Assembly: GCF_027484505.1 (NCBI RefSeq)
Contig: NZ_JAIXSV010000099.1
Location: 1-42,942, forward strand
DNA: 42,942 nt
DNA from: Asticcacaulis sp.
GTDB lineage: Bacteria > Pseudomonadota > Alphaproteobacteria > Caulobacterales > Caulobacteraceae
Direction: 5' to 3'
This document shows positions 1 through 8,013 of the stretch, piece after piece; positions within the stretch are counted from its first letter, which is position 1, and each line of letters starts with the position of its first letter. Below the pieces are notes generated by a model. The model searched no databases, was not told the origin of the DNA, and was given only the letters and a program-made list of their open reading frames with translations. The translations under genes and the position numbers were made by a program.

Positions 1-48
1 GTCGGATAGCTGCGCGGGGGTCGTTATCTCTACGCTCAGCCCGTTCAT
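1..48 (-). CDS. 5' end of an unidentified gene, cut by the window edge
   Basis: An ATG at 46-48 on the minus strand opens a frame that runs off the window, giving MNGLSVEITTPAQLSD. A good ribosome binding site, GGGAG, lies five bases upstream of the ATG. Sixteen residues are too few to identify a family. A perfect palindrome 28 bases upstream of the start looks like an operator for this gene. That it is a real gene rests on the ribosome binding site and the absence of stops only. Confidence 0.5.
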   Translation of the reverse strand, partial: MNGLSVEITTPAQLSD

Positions 49-75
49 ATCGTCTCCCGCACCATACCCAGCGTT

Positions 76-101
76 CTTTTGTGTCTACCCTGACACAAAA
101 G
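76..101. promoter_or_regulatory. Perfect 10-bp-arm palindrome, probable operator
   Basis: CTTTTGTGTC, a six-base spacer TACCCT, then GACACAAAAG. Neither side is followed by a T-run, so a terminator is unlikely. It lies 28-53 bases upstream of the partial minus-strand gene, where a dimeric repressor or activator would bind. The cognate protein is unknown. The half-site TTTGTGTC recurs once at 3857-3864 upstream of glmM. Confidence 0.45.
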
Positions 102-165
102 GGTTAGCATTCCGATTACAGGGGCGGAAGACAATTGGCTCTTTGGCCAGCCAGGTAAAACGGAT

Positions 166-1818
166 CTAATCTTTATCGCCTGGAGGGGTGAGCAGCATAT
201 CGGCATAGCCATGCTCAGTTAGCCAACGGCCAACCGTCAGCCAGCCATTACGCTTCACATTGAAACGCAGATAGTCTGCGGTTTTGTTGATGCGTGGATC
301 GGCCCCTTTTTCCAACATCAACAGGGCCGTGTCCTCAAGAAAGGCCATCATCAGCGGCGTGCTTCCGTCATCTGCAATCGCATTCAAGTCTGCCCCGTTT
401 TCAATCAGGTAGGCTACAAATTCAGGCGTCAGGGCTATTTCGTGCAGAAGAGTCTGTCCCCTTGTATCCCGGCTGTTGATATCCGCCCCTTTTGCCAACA
501 ATAATTCTAGAACAGAGATTTTATCCTCGTCTTTGGCGTTTGAACGTCCGACGTATAGAACGGCATCCGAAGAGATGTCCGGATTATAGGGCAAAATCAT
601 TTCGACAATTGCCAAACAACCTGACTCTATGGCACCCAAAAAAGCATCATTGACCTTGTTACGATCCGTTTTACCGCTCGTTTTCAATGCGCCCGAACCG
701 ATCAGTCGATGCGCGACGGGTTCCCGACCAGCCGTCAGACTGATGTCCAGAAGAGATCGCGCCTTGTCGGTATCCTTGTCGTAGACGACGTGGTCGAGGG
801 GGGCGCCAAGGTCCATCAGAGACAGAATGACCGCATTTTCAACGCGGGGGTTCGCCGCTGTTTCGATCAGGAATTGACCGGCTTTTACAGACTGAAAATC
901 GAAACCATTGATCTTGAGTTGTTCAAGAGTATCAAGGCCAGGTATTTCCCAAAAATTCAAATTGGCCGCCTGCATAACCTCCTGATGCAGTGTCTCCAGT
1001 GCCCTCGGTTTGCCGGAATCGTTGTTTGAATAGTCTGTTACGGATTTTTTCTGTCCGCCCAACACTATAGAGAGCGACAGGCTTGAGGAGGCATGGGTGA
1101 TTGCGTTGGGCGATCTCCTGTATGTATCGCGCAGAGACCAGAAATCAGCCGTTTTCGCCTTTTCAAGCAGGCCCTGAACGCTTGATGCCTCGACCTTGTA
1201 GGCCTGACGACCCAGTGGATCATTCTTGCGAAAAGATTGATACACCGCACGTCCGTCGCCATGCAATTCCACCCGATAGGGACTGTAGCTGGAAAACCAA
1301 GGGCGGTTTTCCTGAACGATGACAATTTGATCTGGGTCGCCTTTCGGGGCGGGCCGATGCTGACGCGGTTGTTCTTCTTCCGTAATGTTGAACGCAATAG
1401 CCACGCGACTGGGTTTGCCTTCGTAAAAATAGGGATCAAAACGCCAGTTACCGACGTCTTCCAGAAATGCCCGTCGCTGAGGGGTCATGACCGGGTCCTG
1501 AGCCCTGTAAGGTGGCGTAATCGTAGCGCAGGCGACACGTCCGTCTTCGGAAACAATGACCGACAGCTCAAACCCATACATTTTTAACCCGTTGTACGGG
1601 TAGATGAGGGGAGAGAGCGCGAAGTGCGCCTTCAAAGGCGCTTCTTTTATGAGGAAGCTGAGAGCCCGCTTTTCATCTTCCATTGAAAAGGTAATCGGCG
1701 GTTTCGGTAATCCCGCAGCGGCATCTTTTTCACAGGCCGGAGGCGCTGCAAATGCTGAAGATGACGTCAGTAACGCAGTCAACGTGCCAATTAGTCCAAT
1801 GACGGACACGAGTTGCAT
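166..1818 (-). CDS. Exported TonB_C-like / DUF6438-like / ankyrin-repeat protein
   Basis: 550 residues. Residues 1-24 form a signal peptide ending SSAFA. Residues about 75-150 resemble a TonB C-terminal-type fold (SEDGRVACATI ... WRFDPYFYEGKP). Residues about 170-275 resemble DUF6438 (YRVELHGDGRAVYQS ... ADFWSLRDTYR). Residues about 300-520 hold degenerate ankyrin repeats, the clearest being LLLAKGADINSRDTRGQTLL and LIENGADLNAIADDGSTPLM. A periplasmic binding or protein-interaction role is inferred; no catalytic motif is visible. It is downstream of glmS on the same strand after about 60 bases and has its own ribosome binding site (AAGGGGG before GTTAGCC ATG), so it may be co-transcribed. Domain names come from recalled motifs, not a search. 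Confidence 0.8.
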   Translation of the reverse strand: MQLVSVIGLIGTLTALLTSSSAFAAPPACEKDAAAGLPKPPITFSMEDEKRALSFLIKEAPLKAHFALSPLIYPYNGLKMYGFELSVIVSEDGRVACATITPPYRAQDPVMTPQRRAFLEDVGNWRFDPYFYEGKPSRVAIAFNITEEEQPRQHRPAPKGDPDQIVIVQENRPWFSSYSPYRVELHGDGRAVYQSFRKNDPLGRQAYKVEASSVQGLLEKAKTADFWSLRDTYRRSPNAITHASSSLSLSIVLGGQKKSVTDYSNNDSGKPRALETLHQEVMQAANLNFWEIPGLDTLEQLKINGFDFQSVKAGQFLIETAANPRVENAVILSLMDLGAPLDHVVYDKDTDKARSLLDISLTAGREPVAHRLIGSGALKTSGKTDRNKVNDAFLGAIESGCLAIVEMILPYNPDISSDAVLYVGRSNAKDEDKISVLELLLAKGADINSRDTRGQTLLHEIALTPEFVAYLIENGADLNAIADDGSTPLMMAFLEDTALLMLEKGADPRINKTADYLRFNVKRNGWLTVGRWLTEHGYADMLLTPPGDKD

Positions 1819-1878
1819 GGCTAACCCCCTTATACCCTCACTAAAATCTAGCAGAGGTCGTATCAGAGGGCTACCGCC

Positions 1879-3717
1879 TCATTCCACCGTCACCGACTTG
1901 GCGAGGTTGCGCGGCTGGTCCACATCCGTGCCCTTATGTACGGCGGTATGGTAGGCCAGAAGCTGGATCGGAACCGCATAGACCAGAGGCGCAACAAACG
2001 GGTCGCAGGTCGGACCCTTGACGATTTTCAGCGTTTTGGCGGCGTCACCGGACAGGGCCGGGACCTTTTGCGGGGCGTCGGTGATCATCACCACACGGCC
2101 GCCGCGGGCGGCGACCTCCTGCACGTTGGAGGCCGTCTTTTCAAACAGCTCATCGTCCGGCGCGATCACCACCACCGGCGTGTTTTCGTCGATCAGGGCG
2201 ATAGGTCCATGCTTCAGTTCGCCCGCCGCATAGCCTTCGGCGTGGATATAGGAGATTTCCTTGAGCTTCAGCGCGCCTTCCAGCGCCAGCGGATACATGG
2301 CCCCGCGCCCCAGATAGATAACATCGCGCGCCTTTGATAGTTCGTAGGTGATGCGCTGCACGTCCGGGTCCATCAGCAGGGCCTCGGCGATCAGACCGGA
2401 GGTTTCCAGCAGGCATTGCACCAGACGCGCTTCTTCGGCGGCGTCGATACGGCCGCGCTGAGCGGCGGCAGCGATGGCGAGAGACAGAAGCGCGGCCACC
2501 TGCGCCGTGAAGGCCTTGGTCGAAGCCACGCCGATTTCCGGCCCGGCGTGGGTTGGCCACATCAGGTCGGCTTCGCGCGCCATGGTCGAGGTGTGCACAT
2601 TGACGAGGGCGGCGGTTTTCAGACCCTCCGCCTTGCACCAGCGCAGCGCCGCCAGCGTGTCGGCGGTTTCGCCCGATTGCGACACAGCCAGACCCAGCGT
2701 GCCCGGCGTCATGGCCGGGGTGCGATAGCGGAACTCAGAGGCCACCTCGACATCGACAGGCAGGCCCGCGACCTTTTCAAAGGCGTATTTGGCGATGCAG
2801 CCGGCATAGTAGGCCGTGCCGCAGGCGATGATCTGAATGCGCGCGACGCCGTTGAAGTCGATGGCGGCCTTGATGTCGGCGCGCGCTGACTTGGCGACCG
2901 GATCGAGATAGGCCGAGAGGGTGCGCTGCACGCTTTCGGGCTGCTCGTGCACTTCCTTTTCCATGAAGTGACGGTAGGCCCCCTTTTCCACTAGCGCCGC
3001 CGAAGCCGAGACGGTGGTGATGGGGCGGTTGACCCGAAAACCTTTGGCGTCATGGATGTCGGCGGCGTCTTGGGTGAGGACCACCCAGTCGCCTTCTTCC
3101 AGATAGGTGACGCGGTTGGTGAAGGGGCCGACCGCCAGCGCGTCGGAGCCCAGGAACATTTCGCCGTCGCCCCAGCCAACGACCAGCGGTGAGCCACGAC
3201 GCGCGCCGAACAGGGTGCGGTCTTCGCCTTCGACGATAATGGCCAGCGCATAGGCGCCGTGGAGACGGTCAAGCACGGCTTTAAATGCGTCCTTGGCCTT
3301 AAGGCCGGTTTTCAGCGTCGCATCAAACAGGTGTGCGATCACTTCGGTGTCGGTGTCGGAACTGAACACATGGCCAGCGGCGATCAGCTCGGCCTTCAGT
3401 TCGGCAAAATTCTCGATAATGCCATTGTGCACAACGGTGACCGGGCCGGAGGTGTGCGGGTGGGCATTGGCCACCGTCGGTGCACCGTGCGTGGCCCAGC
3501 GTGTATGGCCGATGCCGACCTGACCCGACAGAGGGGCGTCCTCAACCACGGCTTCAAGCTGACGAATCTTGCCTGCCGCGCGTCGGCGTTCGGTGCCGGA
3601 GTCCGTGACGACCGCGATACCAGCGGAGTCATAGCCGCGGTATTCGAGGCGACGCAGGCTTTCGATCAGGCGCGGGGCCGCTTCCGACAGGCCGATAACA
3701 CCGATAATGCCGCACAT
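1879..3717 (-). CDS. glmS: Glutamine--fructose-6-phosphate aminotransferase (isomerizing)
   Basis: Makes glucosamine-6-phosphate from fructose-6-phosphate and glutamine, the first step to UDP-GlcNAc for peptidoglycan and lipid A. The protein has 612 residues, normal for GlmS. I chose the ATG at 3715-3717 because it gives MCGIIGV, with the catalytic N-terminal cysteine exposed after Met removal; an in-frame TTG two codons earlier would bury it. GGAG lies eight bases upstream. The glutaminase domain shows YRGYDSAGIA and GHTRWATHG; two SIS sugar-isomerase domains follow (IACGTAYYAG, SQSGETADT), and the end is the family signature KSVTVE. It is divergent from glmM, which acts on its product. Confidence 0.98.
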   Translation of the reverse strand: MCGIIGVIGLSEAAPRLIESLRRLEYRGYDSAGIAVVTDSGTERRRAAGKIRQLEAVVEDAPLSGQVGIGHTRWATHGAPTVANAHPHTSGPVTVVHNGIIENFAELKAELIAAGHVFSSDTDTEVIAHLFDATLKTGLKAKDAFKAVLDRLHGAYALAIIVEGEDRTLFGARRGSPLVVGWGDGEMFLGSDALAVGPFTNRVTYLEEGDWVVLTQDAADIHDAKGFRVNRPITTVSASAALVEKGAYRHFMEKEVHEQPESVQRTLSAYLDPVAKSARADIKAAIDFNGVARIQIIACGTAYYAGCIAKYAFEKVAGLPVDVEVASEFRYRTPAMTPGTLGLAVSQSGETADTLAALRWCKAEGLKTAALVNVHTSTMAREADLMWPTHAGPEIGVASTKAFTAQVAALLSLAIAAAAQRGRIDAAEEARLVQCLLETSGLIAEALLMDPDVQRITYELSKARDVIYLGRGAMYPLALEGALKLKEISYIHAEGYAAGELKHGPIALIDENTPVVVIAPDDELFEKTASNVQEVAARGGRVVMITDAPQKVPALSGDAAKTLKIVKGPTCDPFVAPLVYAVPIQLLAYHTAVHKGTDVDQPRNLAKSVTVE

Positions 3718-3943
3718 GGACAAGGCTCCATAAACAAGGGGAGGGGCTATTTGCGTGTTTTGAGTAGCAGACAGATTTTTAAAATGCTATGAAATTATTT
3801 CACAACGCGTTAAGCCCTTGGCCTTAAAAGGGTCATGAAAGCCGTATTCTAAGACATTTGTGTCCAAAACACGGTAAATTTGCCATTAATACATTGCGTT
3901 TCGGTCTGTAACCGGGCGCTTATCGCGATACAGAGTCTTGCCA
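3718..3943. promoter_or_regulatory. glmS/glmM divergent intergenic region
   Basis: 226 bases separate the two divergent starts, so promoters for both must lie here. I could not fix a convincing -35/-10 pair. Possible operator-like elements are TTTGTGTCC..AAACAC around 3857-3872 and CCCTT..AAGGG around 3815-3831. Because the glmM product begins with a DNA-binding-like module, this region is the obvious place to look for its target. Confidence 0.4.
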
Positions 3944-5569
3944 ATGAGTGAAAACAAGTGGGAAAAGCTACAGGCGGCGCTGGGGGCCACGGGCATTTCC
4001 ATTAAGGATGTGGCCGAGGCGGCGGGCATTGCGCCGTCGTCGCTGTTTCGCGCTCTGAGCGGTCAGACCAAGGCCCCGCGCGCCGAAACCGTCGATAAGC
4101 TGGAGGCGGCGTTTGTTGCCCTGACGACCGCGCGCATGGCCAGTTTTCGTGACACCCTGGCCCTCTATGGCTTTAACCCGATCAAAAACCCTAACGACCT
4201 GATGGCTTCGCACATGAGCACTCTGAACCGCACGCGCAAATATTTCGGCACCGATGGTATCCGGGGCCGCGTCAACAGCTTCCCCATGACCGCCGAAGTC
4301 GCCTATCGCGTCGGCATGGCGGCGGGCAAGATGTTCATGTCTTCGGACAATCGCCGGCATCTGGCGGTGATCGGTAAGGATACGCGTCTGTCGGGTTATA
4401 TGATCGAACCGGCACTGGTGGCCGGGTTTACCTCGGTCGGCATGGATGTGCGCCTTTTCGGGCCTCTGCCGACGCCGGGCGTGGCCATGATGACGCGTTC
4501 GATGCGCGCCGATCTGGGGGTGATGATCTCGGCGTCGCACAACCCGCATTACGATAATGGTATCAAGTTGTTCGGGCCGGACGGCTACAAGCTGTCGGAC
4601 GAGGTGGAGCTGGCCATCGAAGCGCGTATGGACGGCAATATTCTGGACGGCATTGCTGACCCGCAAAATCTCGGCCGGGTGCAGCGCGTCGATGACGCGC
4701 AATACCGCTATGTCGAAATCGCCAAGGCGACCTTCCCCAAGAATCTGCTGCTCAAGGGGCTGCGCATCGTTATCGACTGCGCAAATGGGGCGGCCTACAA
4801 GGTGGCCCCGACCACGCTTTATGAGCTGGGGGCCGAAATCTTCTGCCTCGGCGTGTCGCCGGATGGCATGAATATCAACGAGAAGTGCGGCTCGACCCAG
4901 CCGCAGGCCATGGCCGAAAAGGTCAAGGAGCTGCGCGCCGATATTGGTATTGCGCTGGATGGCGACGCCGATCGTCTGGTCATCTGCGACGAAAAGGGCA
5001 CCATCGTTGATGGCGATCAGATCATGGCCATCATCGCCACCAGTCTGGCCGCCAAGGGTCAGCTCAAGGGTGGCGGTTTGGTGGCCACGGTGATGTCGAA
5101 CCTTGGCCTAGAGCGTCTGATGACCTCTAAGGGCCTGACGCTGGAGCGTACCAAGGTCGGCGATCGTTACGTGATGGAAAAGATGCGCGAAGGCGGCTTC
5201 AATCTGGGCGGTGAACAGTCGGGTCACGTCATCATGCTCGATCACGCCACGACGGGTGACGGCCTGATCGCCGCGCTTCAGGTGCTGGCCGTGCTGGTCG
5301 AAAGCGGCCGCCCGATGAGCGAGCTGGCGCGTCAGTTCGAACCGGTGCCGCAACTGCTGAAAAACGTGCGCTTTACGGGCGACAGTCCGCTGAACCGCGC
5401 CGATGTGAAACAGGCTATTGCCGATGGTGAAGCGACGCTGAAAGGCACAGGCCGCGTGCTGGTGCGGCCGTCGGGCACCGAACCGCTGATCCGCGTCATG
5501 GCCGAAGGCGACGATGCGGCTCAGGTGCGCACCGTGGTCGATCAGATCATCGGGGCCATAGCGGGGTGA
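3944..5569 (+). CDS. glmM: Phosphoglucosamine mutase with N-terminal XRE/LacI-like HTH extension
   Basis: Converts glucosamine-6-phosphate to glucosamine-1-phosphate. From ATG 3944 it has 541 residues, against about 445-450 for the family. The enzyme part starts near residue 91 ([18 protein letters not shown]) and has the phosphoserine loop [10 protein letters not shown] (Ser198), metal loop DGDADR, sugar loop GGEQSGH and phosphate loop [11 protein letters not shown]. Residues about 9-60 form a separate helix-turn-helix ([20 protein letters not shown], then [14 protein letters not shown]), followed by a linker of about 30 residues, all in one frame. A TTG at 3938 is an alternative start. Internal ATGs at 4202 and 4214 could give standard GlmM but show no Shine-Dalgarno, although weak ribosome binding sites are common in this group. 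The enzyme call is secure; translation of the extension is likely but unproven. Confidence 0.95.
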   Translation: MSENKWEKLQAALGATGISIKDVAEAAGIAPSSLFRALSGQTKAPRAETVDKLEAAFVALTTARMASFRDTLALYGFNPIKNPNDLMASHMSTLNRTRKYFGTDGIRGRVNSFPMTAEVAYRVGMAAGKMFMSSDNRRHLAVIGKDTRLSGYMIEPALVAGFTSVGMDVRLFGPLPTPGVAMMTRSMRADLGVMISASHNPHYDNGIKLFGPDGYKLSDEVELAIEARMDGNILDGIADPQNLGRVQRVDDAQYRYVEIAKATFPKNLLLKGLRIVIDCANGAAYKVAPTTLYELGAEIFCLGVSPDGMNINEKCGSTQPQAMAEKVKELRADIGIALDGDADRLVICDEKGTIVDGDQIMAIIATSLAAKGQLKGGGLVATVMSNLGLERLMTSKGLTLERTKVGDRYVMEKMREGGFNLGGEQSGHVIMLDHATTGDGLIAALQVLAVLVESGRPMSELARQFEPVPQLLKNVRFTGDSPLNRADVKQAIADGEATLKGTGRVLVRPSGTEPLIRVMAEGDDAAQVRTVVDQIIGAIAG

Positions 5570-5572
5570 GCA

Positions 5573-5599
5573 ATCGAACGATCCGGGGGATCGTTCGAT
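5573..5599 (+). terminator. Hairpin after glmM
   Basis: Perfect inverted repeat: ATCGAACGATCC, loop GGG, GGATCGTTCGAT, starting four bases after the glmM stop. There is no T-run, so it may stabilise the mRNA 3' end or act as a weak terminator. Confidence 0.5.
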
Positions 5600-5645
5600 A
5601 TGCGCAAGACGCCGTAGGCACGGTGCAGCGGGCGCGATCCAAGAC

Positions 5646-5715
5646 CCCCACCACCACATCTCACCGCCTTTGGCGGCTCGTGCGGTCCCCTCCCCAGCAA
5701 GCTGGGGAGGTATAA
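5646..5715 (-). repeat. Dispersed palindromic repeat, copy A
   Basis: Read on the minus strand it begins TTATACCTCCCCAGC TT GCTGGGGAGGGG (5715 to 5687) and continues with a CCGCC-AAA-GGCGG hairpin and a GGTGGTGGGGG tail. The first 29 bases are identical to copy B on the plus strand at 42659. Copies in opposite orientation after two unrelated genes mark a REP-like intergenic element. Confidence 0.75.
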
Positions 5716-5728
5716 GGTGTGCAAAGAC

Positions 5729-5760
5729 AAAAAAGGCCGGAGCGTGAAGCTCCGGCCTTT
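5729..5760 (-). terminator. rho-independent terminator of rpsP
   Basis: On the minus strand: AAAGGCCGGAGC, loop TTCAC, GCTCCGGCC, then TTTTTT. It starts about 25 bases after the rpsP stop. It is the strongest intrinsic terminator in this part of the window and ends the ffh-rpsP transcript. Confidence 0.9.
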
Positions 5761-5784
5761 CTCATTTCAGTCGCCAAGAAGCGA

Positions 5785-6219
5785 TTAGCCTTCCGAAGCT
5801 TCCTCAGCGGGGGCGTCTTCAGCGGCCGGAGCGGCAGCGGCGGCTTCGGCTTCCGCCTTGGCAGCGGCTTCGGCGTCCAGACGGTCCTGCTCGCGCTGAG
5901 CGCGCTCGGCGGCGCGTTCCTGAGCCTTCTTGCCCGGCGTACCCTTTTGCGGGTTGTTGCCGTGTTCCCACTTCACGAGGCCTTCCTTCGACAGGAAGCG
6001 CGCGACGCGGTCGGTCGGCTGAGCGCCCTTCTTGAGCCAGTCGGCGATGACTTCGGTCTTCAGGGTGACGCGGTTGGCATCGTCCTTCGACAGCATCGGG
6101 TTATACGAACCGACCTTGGCGATGAACTTACCGTCGCGCGGGGCGGCGGCGTCAGCAATGACGATGTGGTAGTACGGGCGCTTCTTGGAGCCACCGCGGG
6201 CCAGACGAATTTTCAGCAT
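5785..6219 (-). CDS. rpsP: 30S ribosomal protein S16
   Basis: 144 residues. The first 80 or so are a standard S16 ([36 protein letters not shown]), a small-subunit protein binding 16S rRNA. Residues about 95-144 form a Lys/Arg then Ala/Glu-rich tail ending [11 protein letters not shown], so the protein is longer than the 80-90 residues usual in other phyla; such tails occur in alphaproteobacteria. AAGGA lies seven bases upstream of the ATG. It is 39 bases downstream of ffh and is followed directly by a strong terminator, so the usual downstream partners rimM, trmD and rplS are not adjacent. Confidence 0.97.
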   Translation of the reverse strand: MLKIRLARGGSKKRPYYHIVIADAAAPRDGKFIAKVGSYNPMLSKDDANRVTLKTEVIADWLKKGAQPTDRVARFLSKEGLVKWEHGNNPQKGTPGKKAQERAAERAQREQDRLDAEAAAKAEAEAAAAAPAAEDAPAEEASEG

Positions 6220-6258
6220 GATAAGATCCTTTGATAGGCTGAGTTTCGAGTGAGGGGG

Positions 6259-7821
6259 TTATTTCTTTTTGGGGTCGAACGGGTTAGCCCCGCCTAGCCC
6301 CGGAAGTGATTTACCGAGTCCCGGCAAACCGGGCAGGCCACCGGGTACATTGGGCAGCTTGCCGGCACCGAGTTGCTTCAGGCGCTCGAAATCGGCACCC
6401 ATATTGTCGCCGATGGCGGGGTTGTTTTCGAGCTTTTTGCCCATCTGCTGCATCTGGGCCATGTTAGGCATGTTGCCCAGCCCCAGCATCTTGGCCATAT
6501 TGCCCATACCCTTTCCGCCATTCCGGGCCATCATCTTGAAGACGTCGGCCATCTGACGGTGCTGTTTCAGAAGGCGGTTGATTTCGGCGACATCGACCCC
6601 GGCGCCGGCGGCGATACGGCGCTTGCGCGAAGCATTGAGCAGGTCGGGCTTCTTGCGCTCCAGCTTGGTCATGGAGGAGATGATGGCGATCTGACGGTCG
6701 AACATCTTGTCTGAGATGTTCATCTCGTCCATCTGCTTCTTGACCTTCTGCACGCCTGGCAACAGGCCCATAATGCCGGTCATGCCGCCCATGCGCTTCA
6801 TCTGACCGAGCTGATCGGCAAGGTCATTGAGGTCGAACTGCCCCTTGGACAGCTTTTTGGCCATCTGCTCGGCCTTGGCGGCGTCCAGCTCCTGCGCCGC
6901 CTTTTCGACCAGCGCCACCACGTCGCCCTGACCCAGAATGCGGCCGGCGATACGGCGGGCGTCGAAGACATCCAGCGCATCGACCTTTTCACCCGAACCG
7001 GTGAACTTGATCGGCAGGCCGGTGACGGCGCGCATGGACAGCATGGCCCCGCCGCGACCATCACCGTCTACGCGGGTGAGGATCAGGCCGGTCAGCGGCA
7101 GACGGGCATGGAAGGCTTCGGCGGTGCGTACCGCGTCCTGACCGGTCAGCGAGTCGGCGACCAGGAAGGTTTCGACCGGGTTCGAGAGACTGGCGATCTC
7201 GGCGGCTTCGGCCATCAGGGCTTCGTCCAGCGTCGTGCGACCGGCGGTATCGAGAATCAGGACGTCATAGCCCTGAAGCTTGGCCGATTGCAGCGCACGG
7301 CGGGTGATTTCGACCGCGCTCTGACCTGCGATGATCGGCAGCACATCGACGCCCACCTGTTCGCCCAGCAGTTTCAACTGCTCCATGGCGGCGGGGCGGC
7401 GGGTATCGAGCGAGGCCATCATGACCTTCTTGCGCTCGAACTTCGAGAGACGCAGCGCCAGCTTGGCCGAGGTGGTGGTCTTACCCGAGCCTTGCAGACC
7501 AGCCATCAGGATGACGGCGGGCGGCACGGCGGCGAGGTCGATCGGGGTCGGCTCTTCGCCACCCAGCATGTCGATCAGGCCGTCATAGACGATCTTCACC
7601 ACCTGATCGGCAGGCTTAACGGCCTTGATGATGGCTTCACCGGCGGCCAGTTCGCGCGCCTTGGTCATGAACTGACGCACGACCGGCAAGGCGACGTCGG
7701 CGTCGAGCAGGGCGACACGGACTTCGCGCAGGGCTTCGTCAACGTCCTTTTCCGAAAGGACGCCGCGGCCACCCAGACGGTCAAACAGACCGGATAAGCG
7801 CTCGTTCAGCGAGTCGAACAT
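6259..7821 (-). CDS. ffh: Signal recognition particle GTPase Ffh (SRP54)
   Basis: 520 residues. Binds SRP RNA and signal sequences on ribosomes and targets inner-membrane proteins to FtsY. The N domain occupies about 1-90. The G domain has the P-loop GLQGSGKTTT (108-117), DTRRPAAMEQ, DTAGR and TRVDGDGRGG (the usual form is TKLDGDARGG, a mild variation). The methionine-rich M domain (about 300-450) contains MKRMGGMTGIMGLLPG and later Met/Gly-rich segments. The C-terminus is a Gly/Pro/Leu-rich tail ending in lysines. It heads the ffh-rpsP pair. The leader contains a terminator-like hairpin (7872-7905), so attenuation or an upstream small RNA is possible. Confidence 0.97.
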   Translation of the reverse strand: MFDSLNERLSGLFDRLGGRGVLSEKDVDEALREVRVALLDADVALPVVRQFMTKARELAAGEAIIKAVKPADQVVKIVYDGLIDMLGGEEPTPIDLAAVPPAVILMAGLQGSGKTTTSAKLALRLSKFERKKVMMASLDTRRPAAMEQLKLLGEQVGVDVLPIIAGQSAVEITRRALQSAKLQGYDVLILDTAGRTTLDEALMAEAAEIASLSNPVETFLVADSLTGQDAVRTAEAFHARLPLTGLILTRVDGDGRGGAMLSMRAVTGLPIKFTGSGEKVDALDVFDARRIAGRILGQGDVVALVEKAAQELDAAKAEQMAKKLSKGQFDLNDLADQLGQMKRMGGMTGIMGLLPGVQKVKKQMDEMNISDKMFDRQIAIISSMTKLERKKPDLLNASRKRRIAAGAGVDVAEINRLLKQHRQMADVFKMMARNGGKGMGNMAKMLGLGNMPNMAQMQQMGKKLENNPAIGDNMGADFERLKQLGAGKLPNVPGGLPGLPGLGKSLPGLGGANPFDPKKK

Positions 7822-7871
7822 GCTTCTATTGCCCTATAAGTCGGTGTCGGGACCGCCGCTTTTCGCAAAAC

Positions 7872-7905
7872 AAAAAGACCCCGAGAACGCAACGCGTCGT
7901 CGGGG
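7872..7905 (-). terminator. Intrinsic terminator upstream of ffh
   Basis: Minus strand: CCCCGA, 15-base loop containing a smaller ACGC-GTT-GCGT stem, TCGGGG, then TC and TTTTTG. It lies about 50-85 bases before the ffh start on the same strand. Either a small RNA ends here or it is an attenuator in the ffh leader. Confidence 0.55.
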
Positions 7906-7996
7906 AGCCTCCGGTCCCCGTCCGATAGCTGTGATCGGGGTCGTGACCTGAGAGGTTTGGTGTGCAAAAGGCGTAGGTCGCCTGAATGTTGCGTTC
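7877..7996. other. Highly structured intergenic stretch, possible ncRNA or leader RNA
   Basis: Two long-range inverted repeats overlap. GACCCCGA (7877-7884) matches TCGGGGTC (7935-7942), and GAACGCAAC (7885-7893) matches GTTGCGTTC (7988-7996). Together they cross, as in a pseudoknot or two alternative folds, and both compete with the terminator stem at 7879-7905. Further stems on the minus strand are AGGCG-ACCTA-CGCCT and CCGAT-CACAGCT-ATCGG. I recognise no RNA family. The usual SRP RNA core (GGTCAGG..GGAA..AGCAGCC) is absent. Confidence 0.35.
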
Positions 7997-8013
7997 CTAT
8001 GACGGCTCAGCCT

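Noticed and set aside
3718-3723. glmS start at the upstream TTG
   Set aside because: It would place two residues before the catalytic cysteine, which must follow the initiator Met.
7935-7990. ZTP (pfl) or TPP riboswitch on the plus strand
   Set aside because: GGGTCGTGACC and CGCCTGAATG loosely recall pfl elements and CTGAGAGG recalls TPP, but the remaining consensus is absent and no plus-strand gene follows.
7877-7996. SRP RNA (4.5S RNA) next to ffh
   Set aside because: The region folds back on itself and has a suitable length, but the conserved core GGTCAGG..GGAA..AGCAGCC is missing on both strands.
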